Source: Caballeronia pedi (GTDB lineage: Bacteria > Pseudomonadota > Gammaproteobacteria > Burkholderiales > Burkholderiaceae). Taken from it: a stretch of DNA of 64,000 bases. The notes below the pieces were generated by a model. The model saw only the letters and a list, made by a program, of their open reading frames with translations. It did not search any database and was not told the DNA's origin. How positions within the stretch are numbered: position 1 is the stretch's first letter; every line of letters starts with the position of its first letter. Below are positions 18,560-27,561 of this stretch, piece by piece. The translations under genes were made by a program, and so were the position numbers. The DNA lies in the NCBI RefSeq assembly GCF_001544915.2, contig NZ_FCOE02000042.1, positions 1-64,000 of the forward strand, given 5' to 3'.

Positions 18560-18757
18560 ATGAAGTGGACAGATACTCAGGACATCGCGATGGCACTCAC
18601 CGACGCGCATCAGGATATCGATCCCCAATATGTGCGTTTCACTGACCTGCATCGCTGGATCACGGAACTGGACGGTTTCGACGACGATCCACAAAAATCC
18701 AACGAGAAGATTCTGGAAGCGATCCAGGCAGCGTGGATCGAAGACGCGGATTATTGA
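18560..18757 (+). CDS. iscX: IscX, iron-sulfur assembly regulator
   Basis: A 65-residue acidic protein starting [13 protein letters not shown], the standard IscX start. IscX binds IscS and modulates its activity together with frataxin. AGGAGG lies 8 bases before the ATG. Last gene of the isc operon, followed by a strong terminator. Confidence 0.95.
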   Translation: MKWTDTQDIAMALTDAHQDIDPQYVRFTDLHRWITELDGFDDDPQKSNEKILEAIQAAWIEDADY

Positions 18758-18782
18758 TCTCCGGTTCCAGCTTCGGCTCGGC

Positions 18783-18817
18783 AACGGCGGCTTCGCAAGA
18801 AGCCGCCGTTTTGTTTT
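18783..18817 (+). terminator. isc operon terminator
   Basis: AACGGCGGCTTC (18783-18794) pairs perfectly with GAAGCCGCCGTT (18799-18810) around a GCAA tetraloop, followed by TTGTTTT. Confidence 0.9.
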
Positions 18818-19071
18818 CTGCGCGTCGCTCGTGTTGCTCCGTCATTTGCAATCTTGACGAAACTTGACGCCCCGAGCGTTGTTGCCGTCATGTCGCGCAC
18901 TTAAAATCGCGGCCTCTGCCATTTGGCGGCAATCAATTCACACGCATCCATTCGCAGCGCGGTAGCCGCTCGGACATCGCGCGTCATCATTTTGCAATGC
19001 AAATCAATCTCGCGATCGCGACCGCGCGTTCGTGAGGCCACGTCGCGCGCGGACGGCCTTCGGGCGATCCC

Positions 19072-19881
19072 ATCACGCCCGACGCAAAGCACGGGATCGG
19101 CACATGGAGCGCCGATGATTTCTACGCCGCGCTGCATGACGGCGTGACGCCGAAGCACAAGCTCTATCCCGCGATGCCGTACACGTCGTATCGGCAGATG
19201 TCGCGCGAGGACAGCGACGCGATCTACGCTTATTTGATGACGCAGAAGCCCGTGACGGCGCCGAGCGTCGAGGCCGATCTGCGATTCCCGTACAACGTGC
19301 GTTTTGCCGTGCGCCTGTGGGACATGCTGTTTTTGAAAGACACGCTTCCGGATGCATCGACGGGACAATCCGCCGACTGGACGCGCGGGCGCTATCTCGC
19401 CCACGCGCTCGGCCACTGCGCGGAATGCCACACGCCGCGGGGCGCGTTCGGCCAGATGCAGGACGCGAAGACCTTGCAGGGCGGCGATCTGGGCCGCATC
19501 GGCGCGCCGGACATCACGCCCGCCGCGCTCGCCGCGCGCGGCTGGACGGGCGCGGACCTTCAGGCGTCCTTCGCCACGGGCATCGCGAAGCAAGGCCTCG
19601 ATTCATGCGCGGGCTGCCATGGCTTCGACGGTCAGGGCAAGCCGCACGTCGCGGTCGCGATGAATGGAAATTCGACCCTGCGCCAGAGCGATCCGCGCAA
19701 CCTGATCGCGTAGATGCTCGACGGCATCGAGGCGCAGCGTTTCGCGGGCGTGGAGAGCATGCAGGCGATGCCCGGTTTCGCAGGCGTCTACAACGATGAA
19801 CAGCTCGCGAACTACCTTCGCGCGACATGGGGCGGCCAGAGCGCCGATGTGACCGCCGAAAGGGTGAAGTCGCTGCGCTAG
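19072..19881 (+). pseudogene. Decayed multi-haem cytochrome c gene (dehydrogenase cytochrome subunit type)
   Basis: An open frame begins without a start near 19072 (ITPDAKHGIGTW) and runs to an in-frame TAG at 19711-19713. The same frame continues past that stop to a TAG at 19879, with family-like sequence (MLDGIEAQRFAGVESMQAMP). Two haem motifs, CAECH and CAGCH, remain; the N-terminal signal peptide and first CxxCH expected in the alcohol or gluconate dehydrogenase cytochrome subunits are missing. So the gene is truncated at the 5' end and broken by a nonsense codon. No dehydrogenase partner genes are nearby. The 18818-19071 stretch before it holds nothing I can identify. Confidence 0.8.
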
Positions 19882-19948
19882 CGCACGACGGCGAAAAGCA
19901 CGGGGCCGCGCAGAATTGCGTGGCCTCGTCGCATTTCGGGGGGAAAGC

Positions 19949-20881
19949 TCAGACCCGCGCGCCGCGTTCCGCCAATTGGCGTTGCAGCGTCGGCCACATT
20001 TTCGCCACCGCTTCCTCGCCCGCGAGAATCGATGCGTTGCGCTGGCTGAAATCGCCGCTGCTCATCGCGGCGAGGTTCGGGCGGATCACCGCGTCCGCGT
20101 ATTTATCGAGTTCGTAGGCCTTGATCGTCTGGCCCATGATGGTGAACGTCTGCATCAGCACGTCGAAGGAACTCGACGTGAGGCCGCTCTCAGGCCGCGC
20201 GGAGATATCCACGGCGATCACGAAATCGGCGCCCATCTTGTGCGCGAACGCGGCCGGCACCGGACTCACGAGACCGCCGTCGACATACTCGCGCTCGCCG
20301 ATCTTCACCGGCTCGAAAATCGACGGCACGCTGCACGACGCACGCACCGCGACGCCCGTGTTGCCGCGCTGAAAGAGGATCGGCTGGCCGCTTTTCAGAT
20401 CCGTGGCGACGATACCGAGCGGCTTCGTCATCTTTTCGATCGGACGATTGTCGAGCGTCTTGTTCAGGTAGTTCTGCAGCGCGACGCCCTGCAAAATGCC
20501 GCGCGCGCGAAAGGGCATCGCCCAGTCGCTGATGGAGGCTTCGTCCATCGTCAGCGCGAGCTTGTTGATCGCGATGCCGTTCATCCCCGACGCGTATAGC
20601 GCCGCGATCACCGAGCCCGCGCTCGTGCCCGCCACCAGATCGACGCGCACGTTGCGCGCCTCCAGCGCCTTGATCACGCCGATGTGCGCGAAGCCGCGCG
20701 CGGCGCCGCCGCCGAGCGCGAGGCCGATGCGCATCGGCTGCTGCGGTTCGGTCTTCGTCGGCGGGACGGCAGCGGTTCCGCCCGAGACGCCGCCGCTCGT
20801 GGTCGTGCAGGCGGCAAGGACGGACGAAGCGGCCGCGAGCGAAAACGCGCGGCGCGAAAAACGGGGTGACGATGAATTCAA
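19949..20881 (-). CDS. Patatin-like phospholipase, RssA-type, lipoprotein
   Basis: A 310-residue protein with a lipoprotein signal (RRAFSLAAASSVLAAC; lipobox LAAC). The patatin core has LGGGAARGFAHIG (about residue 55), the nucleophile motif GTSAGS (about 85) and the catalytic Asp in YVDGGLVSP (about 200). It belongs to the RssA/YchK group of small bacterial patatins. Lipidation predicts membrane anchoring facing the periplasm. Transcribed alone, divergent from gltX. The substrate is unknown. Confidence 0.88.
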   Translation of the reverse strand: MNSSSPRFSRRAFSLAAASSVLAACTTTSGGVSGGTAAVPPTKTEPQQPMRIGLALGGGAARGFAHIGVIKALEARNVRVDLVAGTSAGSVIAALYASGMNGIAINKLALTMDEASISDWAMPFRARGILQGVALQNYLNKTLDNRPIEKMTKPLGIVATDLKSGQPILFQRGNTGVAVRASCSVPSIFEPVKIGEREYVDGGLVSPVPAAFAHKMGADFVIAVDISARPESGLTSSSFDVLMQTFTIMGQTIKAYELDKYADAVIRPNLAAMSSGDFSQRNASILAGEEAVAKMWPTLQRQLAERGARV

Positions 20882-21074
20882 GGTGTGCTCCAGCGGTGCA
20901 GCGGGTCCCGCGCGCGCCGTCCATGCGGGCGTTGCGGGAGATCGGGAAAAGCGCGCACATCATAAAACAAAAGGCCTGCGGACCGACGCAAAGCGGGTGG
21001 CGAGTATAATTTCGTCTCATTTTGCGCGGGCCTGAAGCGCGAACGCGCGCCCGCCATCCATCGAGCAAACCGCA

Positions 21075-22484
21075 ATGACCACCCAAGTCCGTACCCGCTT
21101 CGCACCGAGCCCGACCGGCTTCATCCATCTCGGCAACATCCGCTCCGCGCTCTATCCGTGGGCGTTCGCGCGCAAGATGAAGGGCACTTTCGTGCTGCGC
21201 ATCGAGGACACGGATCTCGAACGCTCCACCGATGCATCGGTCGATGCGATCCTCGAAGGCATGGCGTGGCTCGGGCTCGATTTCGACGAAGGCCCGTTCT
21301 ATCAGATGCAGCGCATGGAGCGGTATCGCGAAGTCGTCGCGCAGATGATGGAGAAGGGCCTCGCGTACCACTGCTATATGTCGACGGAAGAACTCGACGC
21401 GCTGCGCGAGCGCCAGCGCGCCGCGGGCGAGAAGCCGCGCTACGACGGCACGTGGCGTCCCGAGCCCGGCAAGGTGCTGCCGCCGGTGCCGGAAGGCGTG
21501 ACGCCGGTCGTGCGTTTCCGTAACCCGCTGACGGGCGCGGTCGCGTGGGACGACGCGGTGAAAGGCCACATAGAAATCTCGAACGAGGAACTCGACGATC
21601 TCGTGATCGCGCGTCCCGACGGCACGCCGACCTATAACTTCTGCGTGGTCGTCGACGATCTCGACATGAAGATCACGCATGTCATTCGCGGCGACGATCA
21701 CGTGAACAACACGCCGCGTCAGATCAACATCCTGCGCGCGCTCGGCGGCGAAGTGCCGGTCTACGCGCATTTGCCCACGGTGCTGAACGAGCAGGGCGAG
21801 AAGATGAGCAAGCGCCACGGCGCGATGAGCGTGACGGGCTATCGCGACAACGGCTATCTGCCGGAAGCGGTGGTGAACTATCTCGCGCGTCTGGGCTGGT
21901 CGCATGGCGACGCGGAGATTTTCTCGCGCGAACAGTTCGTCGAATGGTTCGATCTCGAGCATCTCGGCAAGTCGCCCGCGCAGTACGACCACGACAAGCT
22001 CAACTGGCTGAACGCCCACTACATCAAGGAAGCGGACAACGCGCGTCTCGCGGAGCTGACCAGGCCGTTCCTGGCGCAGGCGGGCATCGATGCCGCGGCC
22101 ATCGACGGCGGCGCGCCGCTCGATCAGGCGATCGCGCTGCTGAAGGATCGCGCGTCGACGGTCAAGGAAATCGCCGATAACGCCGCGATGTTCTATCGCG
22201 AGCCCGCCATCGAGCCGGACGCCTTCGCGCAGCACGTCACCGACGCCGTGCGTCCGGCCATCGCGGAACTGCGTACGGCGCTCGCGGATATCGACTGGAC
22301 CAAGGAAGCGATTTCGGCAGCGCTGAAAGCCACGCTCACCGCGCACAAGCTCAAGATGCCGCAACTCGCGATGCCTGTGCGCCTGCTGGTGGCGGGCACG
22401 ACGCACACGCCGTCGATCGATGCCGTGCTGATGCTTTTCGGTCGCGAAACGGTGTTGAAACGTCTGGAAAGGGCGGCGGCCTGA
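21075..22484 (+). CDS. gltX: Glutamyl-tRNA synthetase
   Basis: A 469-residue class I synthetase that charges tRNA-Glu. The HIGH-type motif is PTGFIHLGN at the N-terminus and the KMSKR motif is KMSKRHG near residue 243. Length and domain order match bacterial GluRS. A TATAAT box lies at 21005-21010, 65 bases before the ATG. Two tRNA-Glu genes lie within 700 bp downstream. Confidence 0.97.
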   Translation: MTTQVRTRFAPSPTGFIHLGNIRSALYPWAFARKMKGTFVLRIEDTDLERSTDASVDAILEGMAWLGLDFDEGPFYQMQRMERYREVVAQMMEKGLAYHCYMSTEELDALRERQRAAGEKPRYDGTWRPEPGKVLPPVPEGVTPVVRFRNPLTGAVAWDDAVKGHIEISNEELDDLVIARPDGTPTYNFCVVVDDLDMKITHVIRGDDHVNNTPRQINILRALGGEVPVYAHLPTVLNEQGEKMSKRHGAMSVTGYRDNGYLPEAVVNYLARLGWSHGDAEIFSREQFVEWFDLEHLGKSPAQYDHDKLNWLNAHYIKEADNARLAELTRPFLAQAGIDAAAIDGGAPLDQAIALLKDRASTVKEIADNAAMFYREPAIEPDAFAQHVTDAVRPAIAELRTALADIDWTKEAISAALKATLTAHKLKMPQLAMPVRLLVAGTTHTPSIDAVLMLFGRETVLKRLERAAA

Positions 22485-22586
22485 ACGCGCCGCGAAGGAT
22501 GACGGGCCGAAAAGGGCGGCGCGTCATCCATTGCGCGTGATCGCGAGAAGCGAGGTAAAAAATTTCGCTTCAGTCGTCAGATGGTA

Positions 22587-22615
22587 TTTACAACTTCAAA
22601 AACGCCCTATACAAT
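22587..22615 (+). promoter_or_regulatory. Promoter of the tRNA array
   Basis: TTTACA (22587-22592) and TACAAT (22610-22615) are separated by 17 bp, close to a sigma-70 consensus. The first tRNA begins 19 bases downstream. Confidence 0.75.
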
Positions 22616-22633
22616 CTCGTTTCTGTTCTGCAA

Positions 22634-22709
<76 letters not shown>

Positions 22710-22873
22710 AAGAACAGAATGAAGTATGCGAAGCAGTTTTCCAGATTAATGGAAGTCGCAAAAAATACTTCACAAGCAGCATGAAGTTGTATAGAATTTC
22801 GGTCTTCGCTGATATGCGGCAAGTAAATGAGCAGATCGGCGAGACAGTGGTAAAGACAGAATCACAAGTTTCT

Positions 22874-22949
22874 GTCCCCTTCGTCTAGAGGCCTAGGACA
22901 TCACCCTTTCACGGTGAGTACAGGGGTTCGAATCCCCTAGGGGACGCCA
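22874..22949 (+). tRNA. tRNA-Glu (anticodon TTC), copy 1
   Basis: A 76-base cloverleaf from GTCCCCTTCGTCTAGAGG to GGGGACGCCA, with anticodon TTC in loop CTTTCAC. The CCA end is encoded. Identical to copy 2 at 23168. Confidence 0.96.
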
Positions 22950-23018
22950 GAACATCGGCGGCTGCTAGTAAAGCGCTGCAAGATTCGCAGGTGACACTGC
23001 GGGTCGATGAAGAGAAGT

Positions 23019-23095
23019 GGAGCGGTAGTTCAGTTGGTTAGAATACCGGCCTGTCACGCCGGGGGTCGCGGGTTCGAGCCCCGTCCGCTCCGCCA
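23019..23095 (+). tRNA. tRNA-Asp (anticodon GTC), copy 1
   Basis: A 77-base cloverleaf from GGAGCGGTAGTTCAGTTGG to CCGCTCCGCCA, anticodon GTC in CCTGTCACG. It differs from copy 2 by one base in the T arm (GAGCCCC here, GAGTCCC in copy 2); the base here is still compatible with a folded arm. Confidence 0.95.
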
Positions 23096-23116
23096 ACACT
23101 TGCGCGCAGGAACACT

Positions 23117-23142
23117 CCGGCTAATGAGAGCCGGTTTTTTTT
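23117..23142 (+). terminator. Intrinsic terminator between the two tRNA blocks
   Basis: CCGGCT (23117-23122) pairs with AGCCGG (23129-23134) around a 6-base loop, followed by eight T. It lies between the two Glu-Asp blocks, so the second block may be partly uncoupled from the first promoter. Confidence 0.85.
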
Positions 23143-23167
23143 CGCCGCAGCGTGCGTAGAAGTTGAA

Positions 23168-23243
23168 GTCCCCTTCGTCTAGAGGCCTAGGACATCACCC
23201 TTTCACGGTGAGTACAGGGGTTCGAATCCCCTAGGGGACGCCA
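23168..23243 (+). tRNA. tRNA-Glu (anticodon TTC), copy 2
   Basis: Identical over its 76 bases to the copy at 22874, including the encoded CCA. Confidence 0.96.
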
Positions 23244-23314
23244 GAACATCGGCGGCTGCCAGTAAAAAGCGCTGCAAGATTCGTAGATGACACTGCGAAT
23301 CGATGAAAAGAAGT

Positions 23315-23391
23315 GGAGCGGTAGTTCAGTTGGTTAGAATACCGGCCTGTCACGCCGGGGGTCGCGGGTTCGAGTCCCGTCCGCTCCGCCA
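23315..23391 (+). tRNA. tRNA-Asp (anticodon GTC), copy 2
   Basis: A 77-base tRNA-Asp with anticodon GTC and encoded CCA; one base differs from copy 1 in the T arm. Confidence 0.96.
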
Positions 23392-23403
23392 AATCGTTGT
23401 TCG

Positions 23404-23434
23404 AAAAATCCAGCCCGACGGCTGGATTTTTTTT
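23404..23434 (+). terminator. Terminator of the tRNA array
   Basis: AAAAATCCAGCC pairs with GGCTGGATTTTT around loop CGAC and runs into eight T; it follows the last tRNA-Asp directly. Confidence 0.9.
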
Positions 23435-23545
23435 GTCCGCGTTTTGCCCGATCCGCTACGGGCCTGCCTCGGGGCCGTAATAATGGCCATTGCCAGTCCG
23501 CGCGCACTGTCTTAGTGTTTAGGCACTTGTTCTCGTGCCCGTGCG

Positions 23546-24010
23546 ATGCTCGATCCGACCGAAGACCTCTCGCTCTTTCAACTGCGCCAGGCGACCATGG
23601 CCGACTTCGCCTTCGCCGAAGCGCTCACGCACGACAACATGGTCGGCTACTACCGGCGTCACAATCTCGTGTGGCGCGGCGATCTCTTCCTCTCCAGCTG
23701 GCGCGAATCCGAGAATTTCATCCTGCAGGCGGACGGCATGCCGATCGGCGTAATGCGCGTCACCGAGGAAGACAACTCGCTGCATATTCGCGACGTGCAG
23801 ATTGCGCAGGGTTATCGCGGGCGCGGCGCGGGGACGTTTCTGCTCAACACCGCCCATCGCTGGGCGCGCTCGCGCGGGCTCGCCGAATGCCAGTTGCGAG
23901 TGTTCGTCGATAATCCGGCGGCGCGTCTCTACATCCGTCTGGGCTATCGGCCGGCCGGATCGCGTCTCGCGCAGCTCGGCGCCATCCGGCATATGGTGCG
24001 GCGCATGTAG
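23546..24010 (+). CDS. GNAT family N-acetyltransferase
   Basis: A 154-residue GNAT protein. The acetyl-CoA pyrophosphate loop is QGYRGRGAGTFLL near residue 92-104, and the late VFVDNPAARLYIRLGYRPAG matches motif B. It starts with a degenerate ribosome binding site after the tRNA array. The acetylated substrate cannot be told; its neighbours are not informative. Confidence 0.85.
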   Translation: MLDPTEDLSLFQLRQATMADFAFAEALTHDNMVGYYRRHNLVWRGDLFLSSWRESENFILQADGMPIGVMRVTEEDNSLHIRDVQIAQGYRGRGAGTFLLNTAHRWARSRGLAECQLRVFVDNPAARLYIRLGYRPAGSRLAQLGAIRHMVRRM

Positions 24011-24020
24011 GGGCAGTGCT

Positions 24021-24863
24021 TCAGGCGCCGTCGACATCGCGCGTGTCGCGATCGTCGTGGCCGTCACGCGCGAAAAATGCCCGCGGGCTTTCGCCGAACG
24101 CGCGACGGAACATCGCGGAAAACGCGCTCTGGCTTTGATAGCCCAGTTCTCGCGCGACTTGCGCGAGCGGGCGGCCCTGGCTCAGCAGCGGAATCGCGCG
24201 CGCGAGCACCGCTTGCTGGCGCCATTGCGAAAAACTCACACCAAGCTCGCGCCTGAAAAGCCGCGCGATGGTGCGCGTGCTCGCGCCGGCTTCCGAGGAC
24301 CATCGTTCGAGATCGGAATGCGATGGATCGGCCAGCACGGCGTTGCACAGGGCGCGCAGACGCTTTTCGTTGGGCATCGGCACGGAAAGCGGCAGCGGCT
24401 GCGAGCGGATGATTTCGTCGAGCGCGAGCGTGCCCAGCAGCCGTTCGCGCTGACGGGAAATCGGTTCTTCGTCGAGCGCGGCGATGACTTCGCGCAGGAG
24501 CGGCGACACCTCGACGACACGGCACGCGCCGAGCCCGGCCGGCACCACGCTCGCATCGACATAAAGCGTGCGCAGATACGCGTCCTCGACGATCACCACT
24601 TCGTGCGTAACGTTGGGCGGCACCCAGATCGCGCGCGAGGGCGGCACCATCCAGGTTGAATCGACGGTCGCGACGCGCAGCACGCCGCGCGACGTGTAGG
24701 CGACCTGCGCCCACGGATGCGTGTGCAGCGCGATACGCACGCCGTAGGCAACCGGCCGCGATCGCACGCGAATCGGATGATCGAGGGTCGGCGAATGCTC
24801 GATGGGAATGTCGAGATGCTCGACTTCCTCACTCGACGATCTGGATTCGACAAACGTAGCCAT
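24021..24863 (-). CDS. AraC family transcriptional regulator
   Basis: A 280-residue regulator with an N-terminal cupin-like sensor (HTHPWAQVAYTSRGVLRV, then PPSRAIWVPPNVTHEV) and a C-terminal AraC double helix-turn-helix (STRTIARLFRRELGVSFSQW and LGYQSQSAFSAMFRRAFGES). The cupin pattern resembles the NimR/YeaM type that controls adjacent exporters, but no exporter is adjacent here. I took ATG 24863 because the longer reading to 24968 lacks family-like sequence. Divergent from the GGCT-like gene across 133 bp. Confidence 0.87.
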   Translation of the reverse strand: MATFVESRSSSEEVEHLDIPIEHSPTLDHPIRVRSRPVAYGVRIALHTHPWAQVAYTSRGVLRVATVDSTWMVPPSRAIWVPPNVTHEVVIVEDAYLRTLYVDASVVPAGLGACRVVEVSPLLREVIAALDEEPISRQRERLLGTLALDEIIRSQPLPLSVPMPNEKRLRALCNAVLADPSHSDLERWSSEAGASTRTIARLFRRELGVSFSQWRQQAVLARAIPLLSQGRPLAQVARELGYQSQSAFSAMFRRAFGESPRAFFARDGHDDRDTRDVDGA

Positions 24864-24996
24864 ATTGGTTGGGGTTGAAATGGGCTTCGAGCCACGCGCC
24901 GATGGTAGCCGAAAGCGCGTGCCGGAGCGCGCCACGATTTTTGCGCGGCGCATAATGCCGTCGTTCATCCTTACGACATCAGGAGCGCCTGTTTCG

Positions 24997-25413
24997 ATGC
25001 AATACGTTTTTGTCTACGGCACGCTGCGCGCGGGCGAAGTCAACGATATCAACCGCGCCGCCGAGCGGCACGACATCGCGACACCCGAATGGCTCGGCGC
25101 CGCGCATGTTCAGGGGCGGCTTTTCGACTTCGGAACGTATCCGGGGCTGGTGATCGACGAGTCAGGTGCGCCGATTCGCGGCGATGTCTACCGGATCGAG
25201 GATGCGCTCGTGCCGGTGCTCGACGAGATCGAGGAGGTGTATCCCGGTGTGGAAGGCTTGTTCCGCTCACATCGCCTGCATGTGGAGGTCGATGTCGAGG
25301 GCAGAAAGGATCGGATCGATTGCCTGATCTATCCGGTTGCGGCTGCGGCCGTAACGGGTCGGCCGCGTATCGAAAGCGGCGACTGGGTGGCGCATCGGGC
25401 GGCGCGCGTGTGA
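24997..25413 (+). CDS. Gamma-glutamylcyclotransferase-like (AIG2/GGCT) protein
   Basis: A 138-residue protein with the GGCT fold signature YVFVYGTLRAGEVND at the N-terminus and an acidic catalytic-type segment (VLDEIEEVYPG) near residue 80. Family members turn gamma-glutamyl amines or peptides to 5-oxoproline, but many AIG2 proteins lack a proven substrate. AGGAGC precedes the ATG at 24997; earlier in-frame starts overlap the AraC gene. Confidence 0.85.
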   Translation: MQYVFVYGTLRAGEVNDINRAAERHDIATPEWLGAAHVQGRLFDFGTYPGLVIDESGAPIRGDVYRIEDALVPVLDEIEEVYPGVEGLFRSHRLHVEVDVEGRKDRIDCLIYPVAAAAVTGRPRIESGDWVAHRAARV

Positions 25414-25510
25414 CGTTGCCACACGTTTGTCGATGAAAGTCCGCGCCGCGTTGGATCGATGCATCGACCCAACGCGGCGTAATGGCCCCGCGCCTTATTG
25501 GCGTCCGGAC

Positions 25511-25756
25511 TTACTGGCTCGAGCCCGACGCCGACTTGCCATGCGATTTCTTGTGTTGCATCGACTTGTGCGCGGGCGCCTGCATGCGGGCGCTTTGCGC
25601 GTTGTCCTGCTGCGTTTGCAAGGTTTGCGCGCGCGATTCGATGTCAGCGATCTTCGCGGGATCGGTGCTCATCGTCACGCCCTGATCGCTCTGGGCGTAC
25701 GCGCCCGATGCGACCGCGCTGAGGGACAACAGAACAGCCAGGGACACTTTCTTCAT
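25511..25756 (-). CDS. Small secreted hypothetical protein, Gln/Ser/His/Lys-rich
   Basis: An 81-residue protein with a textbook Sec signal peptide (MKKVSLAVLLSLSAVASGAYAQ) and a consensus AGGAGGT 5 bases before the ATG. The mature part of about 60 residues has a helical centre (DIESRAQTLQTQQDNAQSAR) and a basic His/Lys-rich tail. No known domain. The strong translation signals argue that it is real and possibly abundant. Confidence 0.78.
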   Translation of the reverse strand: MKKVSLAVLLSLSAVASGAYAQSDQGVTMSTDPAKIADIESRAQTLQTQQDNAQSARMQAPAHKSMQHKKSHGKSASGSSQ

Positions 25757-26008
25757 TGTTACCTCCTAGTAGTAGTTGAACCCGGAATTTGCCTGTCAGA
25801 TCCAGTGGAATGACGGTCTGTCTGAGCAAAAATCGCTCCCGCTGCTGCGCGAGACGCCGAGCGCCGATCCTGCGCGCCTGACGATCAGACAAACCGAATG
25901 ATAAGCCCGGAATCGGGCAGCGGTGTGTCGTGCGTCGATTTGAAGCCAGCACGTAGGGTGGGTTACTTCCGAGTGCTTACCATTGCGCTTTGTCAGGAAG
26001 ACTCGCGT

Positions 26009-26758
26009 TCAATAGAGATGCAGCCAGCGATAGACGTTGAAACGCGCGAGTCCCACCAGTTCATGCATGGCGAGTTCACTGTTCGTGAAGCCCCGGATGC
26101 GCGGAAAGAACGTGACGCGGTTGCTGCGCACGTCGGACACGTAGGGCACGGGCGCGTAGCCGAAGGCCTCGAAGGCGCGCAATGAGCGCCGCATGTGATA
26201 TGCGGATGTGACGACGATCAAACGGTTGTCATGTGCGGCACCCAGAATAGCGTTCACGTTGCGCGCGTTCTGGTAGGTATTGAGGCTCTGGTTCTCGCGC
26301 ACGAGATCGCCCGGCGCGACGCCTTCAGCGAGCACGTAGGGAGCGTAATTATCGGCTTCCGCCTGACCGTGGCGCTGCGGATCGCCGCCGCTCAGAATCA
26401 CCTTGCACGAAGCGCCGGTCTGTCGGCACTGCCGGTACAGCGTGCCCACGGCCGCGATGCGCCGTATCGCGTTGTGCTTCGGGACGAGTGCCGAACCGCT
26501 GCGATCGGTGCCACCGCCCATCATGACGATCGTCGTGTTCGGCGCGAACGCGGGCATGTCCGTCTGACGATAGCCGTGCTGGGCAAGATCGAGCAGGGGC
26601 GTCGCCAGCCAGCCCGCGCCGATGGCCCATGCGAGGGCCGCCACGACGATCGCGATCTGCGCGCGGCGGCGTCGCCATAGCGCAAATAATGCAAAAAAAA
26701 GCAGCAATAAAGTGAATAGAACCAATTTGATTGGGGTAACGTATTGGTTTAAGGGCAA
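26009..26758 (-). CDS. YdcF/ElyC-like DUF218 membrane protein
   Basis: A 249-residue protein with two N-terminal membrane helices (residues about 10-28 and 33-52), then a DUF218 domain. Family motifs visible are MMGGGTDRS, SGGDPQRHGQAEADNY, NTYQNARN and VTSAYHMRRS. DUF218 proteins such as ElyC and SanA act on the cell envelope at the periplasmic face; the specific role is unknown. Upstream bases 26759-27005 hold no gene I can support. Confidence 0.87.
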   Translation of the reverse strand: MPLNQYVTPIKLVLFTLLLLFFALFALWRRRRAQIAIVVAALAWAIGAGWLATPLLDLAQHGYRQTDMPAFAPNTTIVMMGGGTDRSGSALVPKHNAIRRIAAVGTLYRQCRQTGASCKVILSGGDPQRHGQAEADNYAPYVLAEGVAPGDLVRENQSLNTYQNARNVNAILGAAHDNRLIVVTSAYHMRRSLRAFEAFGYAPVPYVSDVRSNRVTFFPRIRGFTNSELAMHELVGLARFNVYRWLHLY

Positions 26759-27005
26759 TTCGCTCCGTCATCGCGTACTTCGGAACGCATCGGCGGGTGT
26801 CGCAGTAAAGCGCGTGATCAGCGCGCTCTCAACGGGGGCTTGTAATAGAAAGCAGCACCTAACGCAAGCGGCGGCCAAACATTCGACTGTGATTCATTCA
26901 GTTGGCTTCGCAGACGGAATTCGGCGCGCCGCGTTTAGTCGACGTCGCGGACCGTCGTGCGACCGTCACGAGCGTCGTCATGGCTGCACAGGAAGAAAGA
27001 ACGAG

Positions 27006-27317
27006 ATGACCACGTATTCCAACGAAGTTGTACTCGAGGCACTTCGCCGAGCGCAGTATCGTCAGGTTCCCTGGGCGAAACGCCCCAACGTTTTCGATCT
27101 CTTGCGCGCGCTCGGCTTGCTCGAACTCGCACGGCAGCGCACCGTGGCGCCCGCGCCGGGATTTCATGCACCGGTCGACATCGCGGTGGTCACCGATCGC
27201 GGCAAGCATGAGTTTTCCCGGCTTTGCCGCGACGAGCGCTCCAGCGACTGGGATTTGCGCCGCGCGGAGCGTTATACGTTCGGTGGTCAGGAAGCGGTTC
27301 TGGAAGCGCGAGTCTAG
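27006..27317 (+). CDS. Hypothetical protein
   Basis: A 103-residue soluble protein starting MTTYSNEVVLEALRRAQYRQ, basic and rich in Arg and Leu, without a signal peptide or a domain I recognise. ACGAG is a weak ribosome binding site. The frame is open further upstream to 26622, but that part reads as non-coding. Codon use fits the genome. The start is the first ATG that follows the poor upstream region. Confidence 0.55.
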   Translation: MTTYSNEVVLEALRRAQYRQVPWAKRPNVFDLLRALGLLELARQRTVAPAPGFHAPVDIAVVTDRGKHEFSRLCRDERSSDWDLRRAERYTFGGQEAVLEARV

Positions 27318-27422
27318 GGGACTGCCGGGCACGTCCGGACGCGGTCGACAGTCGACGTTTGGGTCGAGGGCACATTGTCGTCGAACGAAAAAGGCTGACA
27401 GAAAGGCTGACAGATAGCCGCC

Positions 27423-27455
27423 AAAAAAATGCCCGTATCGCGAAGGACACGGGCA
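27423..27455 (-). terminator. Intrinsic terminator on the minus strand
   Basis: Read on the minus strand, TGCCCGT pairs with ACGGGCA around a 12-base loop and is followed by seven T. It lies about 110 bases downstream of the small gene at 27562-27819 and supports transcription of that strand. Just beyond it the plus strand has two tandem copies of AAAGGCTGACAG (27390-27413). Confidence 0.75.
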
Positions 27456-27561
27456 GACCGGATCTCACTGTTGCCACGCTGTTCATGGCATTGGATGTGA
27501 CTAGCGCGCGCCGGAGTGGTTCCGTGCACGCACAAGATCGTTCGATATCGTCACGCAAACA

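Larger units (their letters stand above)
22874..23095 (+). repeat. Duplicated tRNA-Glu/tRNA-Asp block, unit 1
   Basis: The block tRNA-Glu, about 69-base spacer, tRNA-Asp is repeated at 23168-23391. The spacers share CAGAACATCGGCGGCTG and most later bases with a few substitutions and a small indel, so the duplication includes spacer as well as genes. Confidence 0.93.
23168..23391 (+). repeat. Duplicated tRNA-Glu/tRNA-Asp block, unit 2
   Basis: Second copy of the Glu-spacer-Asp block at 22874-23095; the spacer is two bases longer and has several substitutions, while the tRNA parts are nearly unchanged. Confidence 0.93.

Noticed and set aside
27390-27413. Tandem repeat of AAAGGCTGACAG
   Set aside because: Only two copies and no neighbouring feature; most likely a chance or slippage duplication.
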